Part shown: piece after piece, positions 52,711 through 61,169 of the stretch
Layout of the letters: every line of letters begins with the position of its first letter
How positions within the stretch are numbered: position 1 is the first letter of the stretch
NCBI RefSeq assembly: GCF_000745185.1
Contig: NZ_JQNJ01000001.1
Location: forward strand, 1,821,501 to 1,885,500
Direction of reading: 5' to 3'
Origin: Muricauda sp. MAR_2010_75
Lineage (GTDB): Bacteria > Bacteroidota > Bacteroidia > Flavobacteriales > Flavobacteriaceae
Length of the DNA: 64,000 nucleotides
The notes under the pieces: generated by a model
The model's input: the letters and a program-made list of their open reading frames with translations, nothing else
The model's database searches: none
Told to the model about the DNA's origin: nothing
Position numbers and translations under genes: made by a program

Positions 52711-54435
52711 TTACATGATCATTACGGATTTGCTCATGCGTTGGTCCGCTACCGATATTCGATAGATGTATTTTCCGGTGGACAAGCTGTCCCGCACACG
52801 TTCCCTAATATTGATTTCGGTGACGCCTTCCAATAGCATTTCATTAAAAACGGTACCTACTTTTTGTCCCAAAATGTTGAAGAGTTCAATATCAACATGG
52901 GCGGCAAATGGCATATCCAAATGGATGTGGGGCATCCGTGGCGATGTAGGTGGATAATAGGGTGTGTGTTCGATGTTATTCACCAATTCTGGATCTGGTG
53001 TCATACCATCTTCACTAGGCGGCGTTTCCGGAAATGTTGGTGGATCGTTATCCATGGCAATGTCATCAAACTCTTCACCGCTACAGTTGAAACCAAGGTC
53101 TATGGCCCTGTATTGGTATCCCAATAAATGTTGCTCAACTGCGGTTCGCGGTACACATAGCCATTCAGCCAATACGGTTCCGTAGAGGTCCCTAAAATCC
53201 ATAGTGTACTCCAAATTTCCTCGACTGTTGGGATTGTCCAAGGATGGGTGGTCTCCCACAAAGGCGCTTCCACTAAGACCTGATCCAAAGAATAGGGTAG
53301 GAGCCGCTTTTCCGTGATCGGTACCGTTGGAACCATTTTCAAAAATTCTACGGCCAAACTCAGAAAAAGTCATACTCAACACCTTATCATCTTGTTCAGT
53401 ACAGGCCAAATCATCATAGAAATTGTTGATGGCTATGGATAGGTTGGACATTAATTGCTCGTGAACAATAGGCTGGTTGCCGTGAGTGTCAAACCCACCC
53501 ATGGAAATCATATAGACTTTAGTGCCAAGACCTCCTTTAATCAATTTAGCCAAAAGCGACAATTGTCTTGCGAAACCATTATCCTGATATTCGACACACC
53601 TCAAGGCATCGCCTCGCTCATAGGCTTCGTGTATTTTTCCGGCATACTCGTAAGTGGTATTGGCCACACCCCTCAAGAAGCGCAATTGATCGCCATACAT
53701 ACAATCATCAAACGGTGCTGTTTCAATGTCGTAAAACAACCCTGTTTCTGCAATTTGCTCCAATTGATCCACGTTATTGGTCACAAAGGCATAATTGGTC
53801 TCTTCTCCTTGGAAAACCAAATTGGACAAGTTTCCAATTTGAATGGCAGCCGGAGCTTCGGGTGGATTGATCAAATAATCGGGGTAGATGTTTTCAAAAT
53901 GCCTACCCATCCAACCTGTGGGCTCACCGGTGAAGCCTGTGGTATTCAAATCGGTATTGGCAAATATATCGGACCCGGTAAAATGGGACAGACTTTGGTT
54001 TTCATACCCTACGCCGTGTACGGCCTTGAATTGACCTTCTCCCCAAAGGGATTCCAGGGAGCTCATGTAGGTAGGGACACCAAAATCATCGGTAAGTTTT
54101 AGGACTTTACTTTCAGGAATGTAAATGTTTGGCCTTGCATTGGCATAAGTATCATATTGTTGTATAGGGATAACTGTACTTAATCCATCATTTCCTCCCG
54201 ACAAGCGGATTAGAATCAAAATATTGTCAGTTTCGGCAGCGGCAATAGCAGCTGTTAAGGGTGATGGGGCAGAAGCCGAAATAAAGTTGCTTCCCAAGAA
54301 CATGGATCCAGAACCGGCAATACCCAAAGCTTGGATAAAGGACCGTCTGCTCCAGTTTTTGTGTTCCAAATCGTGGCCTTCGTGTTCTAGGCCTTTGTAT
54401 GGTGATTTATGGTGGTTGTGGTGATTATCGCACAT
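52711..54435 (-). CDS. DUF1501 protein with Tat signal and T9SS type A sorting domain
   Basis: 574 residues from ATG 54435 (the longer frame from 54495 adds residues without function). His-rich start (CDNHHNHHKSPYKG, HEGHDLEH), then twin-arginine signal WSRRSFIQALGIAGSGSMFLG. The DUF1501 domain (about 65-460) belongs to the alkaline-phosphatase/sulfatase-like superfamily by general knowledge (LILIRLSGGNDGLSTVIP, GFDTHGNQPIVHEQLM, FSEFGRRIFENGSNGTDHGKA). The last 80 residues are a type IX sorting domain (IELFNILGQKVGTVF, GKYIYRISVADQRMSKSVMIM). It lies 10 bases after the DUF1800 gene, the usual partner. Confidence 0.88.
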   Translation of the reverse strand: MCDNHHNHHKSPYKGLEHEGHDLEHKNWSRRSFIQALGIAGSGSMFLGSNFISASAPSPLTAAIAAAETDNILILIRLSGGNDGLSTVIPIQQYDTYANARPNIYIPESKVLKLTDDFGVPTYMSSLESLWGEGQFKAVHGVGYENQSLSHFTGSDIFANTDLNTTGFTGEPTGWMGRHFENIYPDYLINPPEAPAAIQIGNLSNLVFQGEETNYAFVTNNVDQLEQIAETGLFYDIETAPFDDCMYGDQLRFLRGVANTTYEYAGKIHEAYERGDALRCVEYQDNGFARQLSLLAKLIKGGLGTKVYMISMGGFDTHGNQPIVHEQLMSNLSIAINNFYDDLACTEQDDKVLSMTFSEFGRRIFENGSNGTDHGKAAPTLFFGSGLSGSAFVGDHPSLDNPNSRGNLEYTMDFRDLYGTVLAEWLCVPRTAVEQHLLGYQYRAIDLGFNCSGEEFDDIAMDNDPPTFPETPPSEDGMTPDPELVNNIEHTPYYPPTSPRMPHIHLDMPFAAHVDIELFNILGQKVGTVFNEMLLEGVTEINIRERVRDSLSTGKYIYRISVADQRMSKSVMIM

Positions 54436-54445
54436 GATGATGGGG

Positions 54446-55957
54446 TTATTTAAGTTGAAATTCAGGTTCTCTGGACAAATGACGCAAAAGCACATACACT
54501 TGGGTAGGTGCTTCCATGCTCACTGCCAGCATCCATAGGCTTAATCCGCCCGGGATATAATCCGGGGAGTAATAATTCTCCGGCACATCATCAATTTTGA
54601 AGGCGTCCATGGCCTTTTCAAAATCAGCGTCCGTCAACAGGCCTTTTGGTGTAAACTTGTTCACCAAAGCCCTAACCACGATTTCTGGGTTGCTGGTATT
54701 GCTGTCCGCAGCACCAACGGCATCCATGGCCAATGTCCTGAACTGTTCTGGGTCAGCTTGAAAAAAGCGCTCCAAGAACACTTCGGAAGTCAACCATCGC
54801 CCAATAATGAAATTGGAATTGATCCACTGGCGATCACGTTGCCAACCGGCAACATCATAGGGGTCAAAAAGCTCCTGACCAATAAGCCCAGCAGAATCTA
54901 TCAAATTTATAATGGTATTATCATCGTAACTGAATCCCGTTTCTTTGACCAAATGAAAATACAGGTCAAAAGGACTTTTTATGATTACACCAATGGCGGT
55001 ATCATCAAAAAAGTGTTGGCTCTTCAATAATTGACGTATGACCGGGGCGATTTCAAAATTATTGGCAATAAAGGTTTGTGCCATTCCCGCAATGATGTCT
55101 TGGGCATTGCCACCTTCTTCACCCGATGAGTCTGGGTGTACGTAATATTCGTATAGTTTCATGCAGATGAAACCAGCGATCTCATTGGCTCTTTCGTTAA
55201 AGAGAATATCAATTACATCGTCATAGTTCCAATTGCCTGTTTGCCCTAAAATGGTTTTGCTCCCTGTATTAAAATCTTCTGGGTTAAAGGTCACTTGGGT
55301 ACAACCTTCCTCGCCTCGCTCAGTATATCCAGATATAGCCTTTGCGGTTTCTATAATATCATTCTCTGTATACCCATTACCTTCTCCCAAAGTGAAGAGC
55401 TCATAAAGTTCACGCGCGTAGTTTTCGTTAGGGTTGTCTCCCCGGTTACGGACTCCATCCAGATAATAGAGCATGGCACTGGTAAGTCCAATTTCATGGA
55501 CAAAAGTCTTGAAATTTCCAAGGGCATTACGCTGCAGACAGTTTATGTAGTAATACAAGAACGAGTTACAGTTGTAGACATCCAACTCGGTCACAAAATG
55601 GTTGCTCCAAAAGAAACTCAAACGATCTCGGACACTGTTGTCCATGAGAGCGTTCCCATAGGCTGTTGTGAATTCCTCCAATTGGGCACGTCTTATTTCC
55701 CGGGCCAAATCGTCATCGGCGGGATAATTGGAATCGTTCCAATCTGCCCAAGCTGGCGGGGGAATAACTGGAGCCGCAAGGGCTTGGTCTATTAAATTAT
55801 CTACTAAAGTTCCTGCTGTTTGTCCAACGGCAGCGTTAATTGTCTGTACTGAGGCACTGAAACCAAGCCTCCGGTACAAGTGGGCGGCACGCAACTCATC
55901 CAAAGGAATTGTATACGGCGCCAACGTTGAGGAATTACAATTGATGAAGTATTCCAT
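54446..55957 (-). CDS. DUF1800 domain protein
   Basis: 503 residues from ATG 55957; a TTG at 55999 would add 14 residues. The DUF1800 pattern is clear: LRAAHLYRRLGFSAS, MDNSVRDRLSFFWSNHFVTE, RNALGNFKTFVHEIGLTSAMLYYLDGVRNRGDNPNENYARELYELFTLGEGNGYTE and the later IIGRWLTSEVFLERFF. No strong signal peptide is visible, unlike its partner. DUF1800 and DUF1501 genes co-occur in Bacteroidota and Planctomycetota; the joint function is not established. First gene of the two-gene transcript. Confidence 0.87.
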   Translation of the reverse strand: MEYFINCNSSTLAPYTIPLDELRAAHLYRRLGFSASVQTINAAVGQTAGTLVDNLIDQALAAPVIPPPAWADWNDSNYPADDDLAREIRRAQLEEFTTAYGNALMDNSVRDRLSFFWSNHFVTELDVYNCNSFLYYYINCLQRNALGNFKTFVHEIGLTSAMLYYLDGVRNRGDNPNENYARELYELFTLGEGNGYTENDIIETAKAISGYTERGEEGCTQVTFNPEDFNTGSKTILGQTGNWNYDDVIDILFNERANEIAGFICMKLYEYYVHPDSSGEEGGNAQDIIAGMAQTFIANNFEIAPVIRQLLKSQHFFDDTAIGVIIKSPFDLYFHLVKETGFSYDDNTIINLIDSAGLIGQELFDPYDVAGWQRDRQWINSNFIIGRWLTSEVFLERFFQADPEQFRTLAMDAVGAADSNTSNPEIVVRALVNKFTPKGLLTDADFEKAMDAFKIDDVPENYYSPDYIPGGLSLWMLAVSMEAPTQVYVLLRHLSREPEFQLK

Positions 55958-56127
55958 AGCAATGTCTGGCGTTAATTTAGGTACATAGTTTTGGGGCAAC
56001 TATATGTTTAGCTAACGTTGGGCGTGGTTCAATTCAGCCAACAAATTACAATCTAAACGCTTTAATCACTGTGAACTACCAATTTTTTCGATGAACTGCA
56101 TGGTTTTTTTAATATTTTTCCAAATCT

Positions 56128-56487
56128 ATGGGAGAACATAATGAATTTGGAAAGCAAGGTGAAGCACTGGCCGTAGCGTTTTTGTTGAATAGTGGTTATG
56201 AGATTTGTGCTCAAAATTATCGCTATCAAAAGGCTGAAATTGATATCATAGCTAGGCAAGGAAATGTATTGGCCATTGTTGAGGTAAAGTCACGAAAAAT
56301 GGGGTTTTTAGAGGATATTTCCACTACAATCAACTCCAAAAAAAAGAAACTTTTAGTCATGGCCGCCGACCACTATGTCCAAGAAATGGATTTGGACGTT
56401 GAGGTGCGTTTTGATGTAATCACCGTTGTCCAAAAAGGAGCAAGTTTTGAAATTGACCACTTGGAAGATGCTTTTTATTTTTTCTAA
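56128..56487 (+). CDS. YraN-family (UPF0102) endonuclease-like protein
   Basis: 119 residues, standard length. Restriction-endonuclease-like fold: GEHNEFGKQGEALAVAFLLNSGYEI, YRYQKAEIDIIARQGNVLAIVEVKSR with the E-x..-D-x..-E-x-K metal site (D46, E60, K62 region). Predicted Holliday-junction or structure-specific nuclease, though no activity is firmly known. Monocistronic, divergent from the DUF1800 gene. Confidence 0.9.
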   Translation: MGEHNEFGKQGEALAVAFLLNSGYEICAQNYRYQKAEIDIIARQGNVLAIVEVKSRKMGFLEDISTTINSKKKKLLVMAADHYVQEMDLDVEVRFDVITVVQKGASFEIDHLEDAFYFF

Positions 56488-56495
56488 CCATTTGT

Positions 56496-56522
56496 TTGTT
56501 TTGTAACAATATGTTATTTTTG
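56496..56522 (+). promoter_or_regulatory. Promoter of the ACT-domain gene
   Basis: TTG (56496-56498), 16 bases, TATTTTTG (56515-56522). Predicted start about 17 bases before the ATG at 56545. Confidence 0.5.
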
Positions 56523-56544
56523 TACCAAATCAAACCAAACAAGA

Positions 56545-57204
56545 ATGAAAACAATTTCTGCAGTAGTTGAGCATTACATTAAAAAGAAGCCCTTTTTACA
56601 AACGGCTCTTGCCCAAGGCATTATAAACCTCACCTCGCTTTCCCGACAAATAAAGCCCGAAATTGCTGAAGCACTGGGCAAAGATGTAAAGGATGGGGCC
56701 ATTGTCATGGCACTCAAACGCCTCTCAGATGATTTGGAGTTTAGGGCTACACACAGAATTGTAAAGGTGCTCAAGAATATTGGTGAGATTACGGTACGAT
56801 CCAACTTAACGGATTATACCTTTTTGGCTTCGGATACCATTTTGCAGCAACAGGCCCGATTGCTGGAAGAAGTCAATGAAAATCAGGATGTTTTTTATAC
56901 GTCTTCCAGAGGGGTGAACGAAATCAATATTGTGATCAGCAATATTATGGATGGTGTGGTTGAAAAATACTTTAAACACGAACGTTGCACGCAAAAAGCA
57001 GAAGGATTGTCTTCCATAACGGTGAAACTTCCGGCAGAAAACGTATCCGTTCCCGGTATTTACTACTTCATTTTCCAACGCTTGGCCTGGGAGGGCATTG
57101 TGTTATATGAAGTAATTTCTACCACCAATGAGTTTACCATTTTGGTGAACGAGGAACAAGTGGATGTTGCCTTTAAGACCATTAAAGACCTTAAATTGTT
57201 GTAG
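56545..57204 (+). CDS. ACT-domain-containing regulatory protein
   Basis: 219 residues. The N-terminal part is helical (TISAVVEHYIKKKPFLQTALAQGIINLTSLSRQIKPEIAEALGKDV) and looks like a small winged-helix-type domain. From about 75 come two ACT-like beta-alpha-beta units (NINIVISNIMDG-like NEINIVISNIM, and VSVPGIYYFIFQRLAWEGIVLYEVISTTNEFTILVNEEQVDVAFKTIKDL). Database labels of aspartate kinase probably stem from the ACT repeats; no kinase domain is present. It is likely an amino-acid-sensing regulator. Confidence 0.72.
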   Translation: MKTISAVVEHYIKKKPFLQTALAQGIINLTSLSRQIKPEIAEALGKDVKDGAIVMALKRLSDDLEFRATHRIVKVLKNIGEITVRSNLTDYTFLASDTILQQQARLLEEVNENQDVFYTSSRGVNEINIVISNIMDGVVEKYFKHERCTQKAEGLSSITVKLPAENVSVPGIYYFIFQRLAWEGIVLYEVISTTNEFTILVNEEQVDVAFKTIKDLKLL

Positions 57205-57277
57205 TACGTCCTTCTTTTGCAGTGTCTTAAACTAAAATGACAATAAAGCCGTTTTAGAAAAAGACACTTTTGGAAGA

Positions 57278-59254
57278 ATGACCAAAAAAAGAATCTTTTT
57301 CGGATTGTTGGCCCTTTTGGTGCTCTACCTGTGCTATTTGGCCTACATTTTTATCCTTTCTCCAAAGACCAATCTGCAATCCATTTACCTTATTCCGAAG
57401 GATGCTGTTTTTGTCGTGGAATCGGAACAACCAGTGGAAAGCTGGAAGAAAATCAGCGAAAGTGAGGCGTGGCACCACCTTCAAAAGAACGACTACTTTG
57501 CAGAGCTGACCGAGAATATCCAAAAGGTGGATACCGTCTTCCAAAACAACCACAATCTGTTTGAGTTTTTTGATGGACGGTCCCTTTTTATCTCCATTCA
57601 CATGATATCACCCAAGGATTATGGTATTTTTTATGTGTTGGATTTAAAGCGCATCGCCAAATTGCAGCTCCTCAAAAGTTATCTCAACACGCTGCTTAAT
57701 GAAGATTATGTGTTGAGCAAACGCAATTACCACGACCATGAGATTTTGGAGGTGCATGATCGTAAAAGCAAGGAAACCATGCATCTGTCTTTTATCAAAA
57801 ATCAGCTCGTGGCGTCCTACACCCATACCTTGGTAGAAGCTTCCATTGATCAGTACCAAGAACCGGTCATTGGACGTAACCTTAATTTTATTGAAATCAA
57901 CCAAAAGGTGGGGCACGAGGATTTGTTCCGAATGTACGTGCAGTACAATTATATTGATGACTACATCAAACGGTTTACAGACCGGCCGTCGGATTGGGTA
58001 AAGCGGGCCAGTGAAAATTTTCTGTTCTCCGGGTTTTATTTTGATTTGGACAAAAACAGCACTTTGGTCGCCAATGGGTTTACCAATATCAGTTCCGTAA
58101 ACGAAAATTATTTGGAAGCGCTTCAAAAGTCGGGAACCGCGGAGCGAACCGTTCCCTTAATTGCGCCCAAACGTACCGCACTTTATGTAAGTTATGGGTT
58201 TGATAGTTTTGCCGAGTTCTACAAGAATTTTGAAATGGTTCAACAGAACGACCCCAAACAATTTGAAAACTATCAAGCAGGGATTGAGAAGGTGGAAAAG
58301 TTTTTGAAAGTTGATGTAAAGGAAAACTTTGTCAGTTGGATTGGCGATGAGGTGGCCCTATTGCAGATTCAGTCCCATATCTCCAAAGGAAAGAATGATA
58401 TGGCATTGGTCTTAAAGGCCAACGATGTTGAAAAGGCAAAAGAAAATTTGGATTTTGTGTTGGACCAAATCCGAAAGAAGACCCCAGTTAAGTTCAAAGC
58501 GGTCAACTATAAGGACCATGAGATCAATTTTCTATCCATAAAGGGCTTTTTTAAAATTTTATTGGGAAACAGATTTGAGGAATTTGACAAACCCTACTTT
58601 ACCCTAATTAAAGATTATGTCATTTTTAGTGACAACCCCAACACGTTAAAGAGTATAATTGATGATGTAGTGGCGGGCGAAACCCTGTCCACTTCCGAGG
58701 AATTTAGAAAGTTCAATGACCGTTTTGAATCAGAGTCAGCCGTATTCGTTTACAGTAATATTCCCGTGCTCTACAATAATATGTATGCCTTGGCCGATGC
58801 AAGTACGAAACAAAAAATGCGTAAGAACAAAGATTTTATCATCTGCTTTCCCCAAGTTGGATTTCAACTTACCCCTGAGGATAATTTGTTTGAAAGTCGC
58901 TTGGTGCTCAACTATCAAGAAGTGGAGGAGGTAAAGAAAAATGCACAGTTTGAGGACAAGGTTCAAATCCCAAATCCTAACACCCAATATTCCACAGAGA
59001 TCACGGATGCTGTTTTTGACCTCAGACCCATTTATCCCACTGACCTCAATGCAAAATCCTTCAGCAGAAATTACGCCAATGGTTCCTTGCGATTTGAAGT
59101 GGACCTGAAAGATGGGTTAAAACACGGTCGCTATACCGAATACTATGCTGATGGTACCGAAAAAATTACCGGCCGTTTCCGAAATGATGAACAAGTCGGC
59201 ACTTGGCGGTACTATGATGCCGAAGGCAAAATGGTCTTGAGAAAACGATTCTAA
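57278..59254 (+). CDS. DUF3352-like envelope protein with C-terminal MORN-like repeat
   Basis: 658 residues. One N-terminal membrane helix (6-27) anchors a large periplasmic part. Residues about 35-550 resemble DUF3352 (YLIPKDAVFVVESEQPVESWKKI, FFDGRSLFISIHMISPKDYGIFYVLDLKRI, YFTLIKDYVIFSDNPNTLKSIIDD). The end has MORN/YwqK-like repeats (GSLRFEVDLKDGLKHGRYTEYYADGTEKITGRFRNDEQVGTWRYYDAEGK). Function unknown. The start has a good ribosome-binding site (GGAAG just before ATG). It overlaps the convergent VOC gene by 4 bases. Confidence 0.8.
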   Translation: MTKKRIFFGLLALLVLYLCYLAYIFILSPKTNLQSIYLIPKDAVFVVESEQPVESWKKISESEAWHHLQKNDYFAELTENIQKVDTVFQNNHNLFEFFDGRSLFISIHMISPKDYGIFYVLDLKRIAKLQLLKSYLNTLLNEDYVLSKRNYHDHEILEVHDRKSKETMHLSFIKNQLVASYTHTLVEASIDQYQEPVIGRNLNFIEINQKVGHEDLFRMYVQYNYIDDYIKRFTDRPSDWVKRASENFLFSGFYFDLDKNSTLVANGFTNISSVNENYLEALQKSGTAERTVPLIAPKRTALYVSYGFDSFAEFYKNFEMVQQNDPKQFENYQAGIEKVEKFLKVDVKENFVSWIGDEVALLQIQSHISKGKNDMALVLKANDVEKAKENLDFVLDQIRKKTPVKFKAVNYKDHEINFLSIKGFFKILLGNRFEEFDKPYFTLIKDYVIFSDNPNTLKSIIDDVVAGETLSTSEEFRKFNDRFESESAVFVYSNIPVLYNNMYALADASTKQKMRKNKDFIICFPQVGFQLTPEDNLFESRLVLNYQEVEEVKKNAQFEDKVQIPNPNTQYSTEITDAVFDLRPIYPTDLNAKSFSRNYANGSLRFEVDLKDGLKHGRYTEYYADGTEKITGRFRNDEQVGTWRYYDAEGKMVLRKRF

Positions 59255-59754
59255 TCCTTTTTCAATTCCGCCAAGAGGTCATTCAAATCCAAGGATTTAG
59301 TGAACATGTCCAAAGAGCCATCTTCTTTTTTGGGCCATTCTTCCTGGGGTCGGTCCCAATAGAGCTCCACCCCATTTTCATCAGGGTCATTAAGATACAA
59401 TGCTTCGGAAACACCATGGTCGGCCACGCCCGTCAAGGAATAGTTTGCTTCCAATAATCGGTTGAGGATTTCAGCCAAATCCTTCCGGGTAGGATACAAA
59501 ATGGCCGTATGAAAAAGTCCGGCAGCTCGCTGCGGAGCTGGTGGTGCATCTTTGCTGTACCAAGTGTTCAATCCAATATGGTGGTGGTATCCGCCTGCCG
59601 AAATAAAAGCCGCTTGGTCGCCATAAGTTTGGGTAACCTCAAATCCCAAAAGATTACAATAAAAGTCCAAGGCGCGTTGCAAATTGGAAACTTTGAGGTG
59701 CACATGGCCAATTCGGGTTTTGGCCGGAACTGAATATTTGGGTAGTTTATCCAT
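59251..59754 (-). CDS. VOC-family (glyoxalase/extradiol dioxygenase-like) protein
   Basis: 167 residues from ATG 59754; the frame reaches 59805. Opening IGHVHLKVSNLQRALDFYCNLLGFEVTQTY, then ISAGGYHHHIGLNTW and DPDENGVELYWDRP, with metal-type His (HVHLKV; HHHIGLN) and Glu (NGVELYW) of the vicinal-oxygen-chelate fold. It resembles catechol 2,3-dioxygenase-like/CatE-type proteins; a single-domain of this length makes a true extradiol dioxygenase uncertain. It has a strong promoter upstream. Confidence 0.85.
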   Translation of the reverse strand: MDKLPKYSVPAKTRIGHVHLKVSNLQRALDFYCNLLGFEVTQTYGDQAAFISAGGYHHHIGLNTWYSKDAPPAPQRAAGLFHTAILYPTRKDLAEILNRLLEANYSLTGVADHGVSEALYLNDPDENGVELYWDRPQEEWPKKEDGSLDMFTKSLDLNDLLAELKKD

Positions 59755-59772
59755 AATTGAAAAGCTGAAATA

Positions 59773-59799
59773 CAAAGGTAGCCATTGGGACGGTTTCAA
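59773..59799 (-). promoter_or_regulatory. Bacteroidetes-type promoter of the VOC gene
   Basis: Minus strand reads TTG, 16 bases, TACCTTTG, the classic flavobacterial sequence. The leader before ATG 59754 would be about 12-15 bases. Confidence 0.6.
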
Positions 59800-59839
59800 T
59801 AACAATTGTTACCTTCAGTCAATATAAAAGCATATTTCC

Positions 59840-60997
59840 ATGAAGCAATTTTTACGACTTTCATCTCTTCTCTTGTTCGTTTTTGGTTGGAATTCTTTGG
59901 TGGCCCAGGAGGTGTATTTTCCAACTCGATATGAAACATGGAAAACGGCTGAAAAAAATCAGTTTAAATACAATGCATCACAACTGAACACAGCCATTGA
60001 CTTTGCCAAAAACAATGAATATTCCGGTTCCAGAGATTTGCGACAAGCCATTTTGGAAGGATTCAAAAGAGAACCGTTTCATGAAATTTTGGGACCCACC
60101 AAAAAACGAGGCGGTCCTGCAGGAATGATCATTAAGGATGGATATTTGATAGCCTCATGGGGCGATACCAAGCGGGTTGATATGACTTTTAGCGTCACCA
60201 AAAGCTTTTTGTCCACCGTGGCAGCATTGGCCGAAGACCAAGGATTGATTCAAAATGTAAAGGATAAGGTAGGCGATTATGTTTGGGATGGCACGTTTGA
60301 TGGCGCCCACAACTCCAAAATAACGTGGGAGCATTTGTTACAGCAAAACTCGGATTGGTCTGGGGAACTTTGGGGCGGTAAGGATTGGGCCGATCGCCCA
60401 CCAAGTGAAGGAGGCCTGGATGATTGGAAATTCAGAACGCTTAACGAACCCGGTACCGTTATGGAGTACAACGATGTTAGGGTAAATGTATTGGCCTATG
60501 CTTTGACCCATGTTTGGCGAAAGCCTTTACCTATGGTCTTGAAAGAACAGATTATGGACAACATTGGCGCTACACCCACCTGGCGGTGGTATGGGTATGA
60601 CCATGCTTGGACGGTGATAGATGGGTTAAAAATGAAATCCGTAACGGGAGGAGGACACTCGGGAGCAGGACTGTTTATCGCTACCGGGGATATGGCCCGT
60701 TTTGGTTTGTTGTTCCTCAACAATGGAAAATGGAAAGACCAACAATTGATAAGTGAGAGCTGGATCAAAAAAGCGACACAACCTTCGGTGCCCAATGTGA
60801 ATTATGGGTATATGTGGTGGTTGAACCAAAAAGGCCCTCGCCATTGGGAGGACGTACCCGAGCATGTGTTTTATGCAGCCGGATTTGGCGGCAATTTTAT
60901 TGTAGTGGACCAGAAAAGTGGATTGCTTATTGTGACCCGTTGGTTGGAACCTTCACAAATAGGAGCGTTTGTCAAGCAGGTGTATGAGGCATTTTGA
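59840..60997 (+). CDS. Serine hydrolase, class C beta-lactamase-like
   Basis: 385 residues, signal peptide 1-22 (NSLVAQ). SxxK motif S118-V-T-K121 in TFSVTKSFLSTVAAL, a tyrosine motif Y210-N-D212 in MEYNDVRVNVLAY (D replaces the usual N), and GGGHSGAGLFI where the HxG/KTG motif lies. Such proteins are mostly esterases or D-amino-peptidases; a lactamase role is unlikely. Two related but distinct class C and class A hydrolase types occur elsewhere in the window. It is followed by a repeat-rich spacer. Confidence 0.85.
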   Translation: MKQFLRLSSLLLFVFGWNSLVAQEVYFPTRYETWKTAEKNQFKYNASQLNTAIDFAKNNEYSGSRDLRQAILEGFKREPFHEILGPTKKRGGPAGMIIKDGYLIASWGDTKRVDMTFSVTKSFLSTVAALAEDQGLIQNVKDKVGDYVWDGTFDGAHNSKITWEHLLQQNSDWSGELWGGKDWADRPPSEGGLDDWKFRTLNEPGTVMEYNDVRVNVLAYALTHVWRKPLPMVLKEQIMDNIGATPTWRWYGYDHAWTVIDGLKMKSVTGGGHSGAGLFIATGDMARFGLLFLNNGKWKDQQLISESWIKKATQPSVPNVNYGYMWWLNQKGPRHWEDVPEHVFYAAGFGGNFIVVDQKSGLLIVTRWLEPSQIGAFVKQVYEAF

Positions 60998-61001
60998 TTG
61001 G

Positions 61002-61157
61002 TATTCCGTGTTTGAGACGGAATCTCATTCTTTATGATGGGATGCTGAAACAAGTTCAGCATGACGTGTTGCTGTGGAATTCTTATCACCATGCTATGCA
61101 GAAATGACTTGTAGGGATATTGTCATTTCGAACCGAACGAAGTAAGTGTTAGAAATC
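61002..61157. repeat. Cluster of three short palindromic repeats
   Basis: Hairpin ATTCCGT (61003-61009)/ACGGAAT (61017-61023); palindrome ATGCTGAA (61042-61049)/TTCAGCAT (61055-61062) followed by GACG, the same element found inside metG; and a third unit (61122-61157) starting GTCATTTCGAA and ending GAAATC, with arms ATTTC (61125-61129)/GAAAT (61152-61156) like those of the tex and mfd elements. They fill the whole spacer between the serine hydrolase and mfd genes. Confidence 0.75.
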
Positions 61158-61169
61158 CCTTCTTTTGAT

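Noticed and set aside
53455..54102. 215-codon plus-strand frame opposite the DUF1501 gene
   Set aside because: Antisense to conserved DUF1501 sequence, no recognisable protein features.
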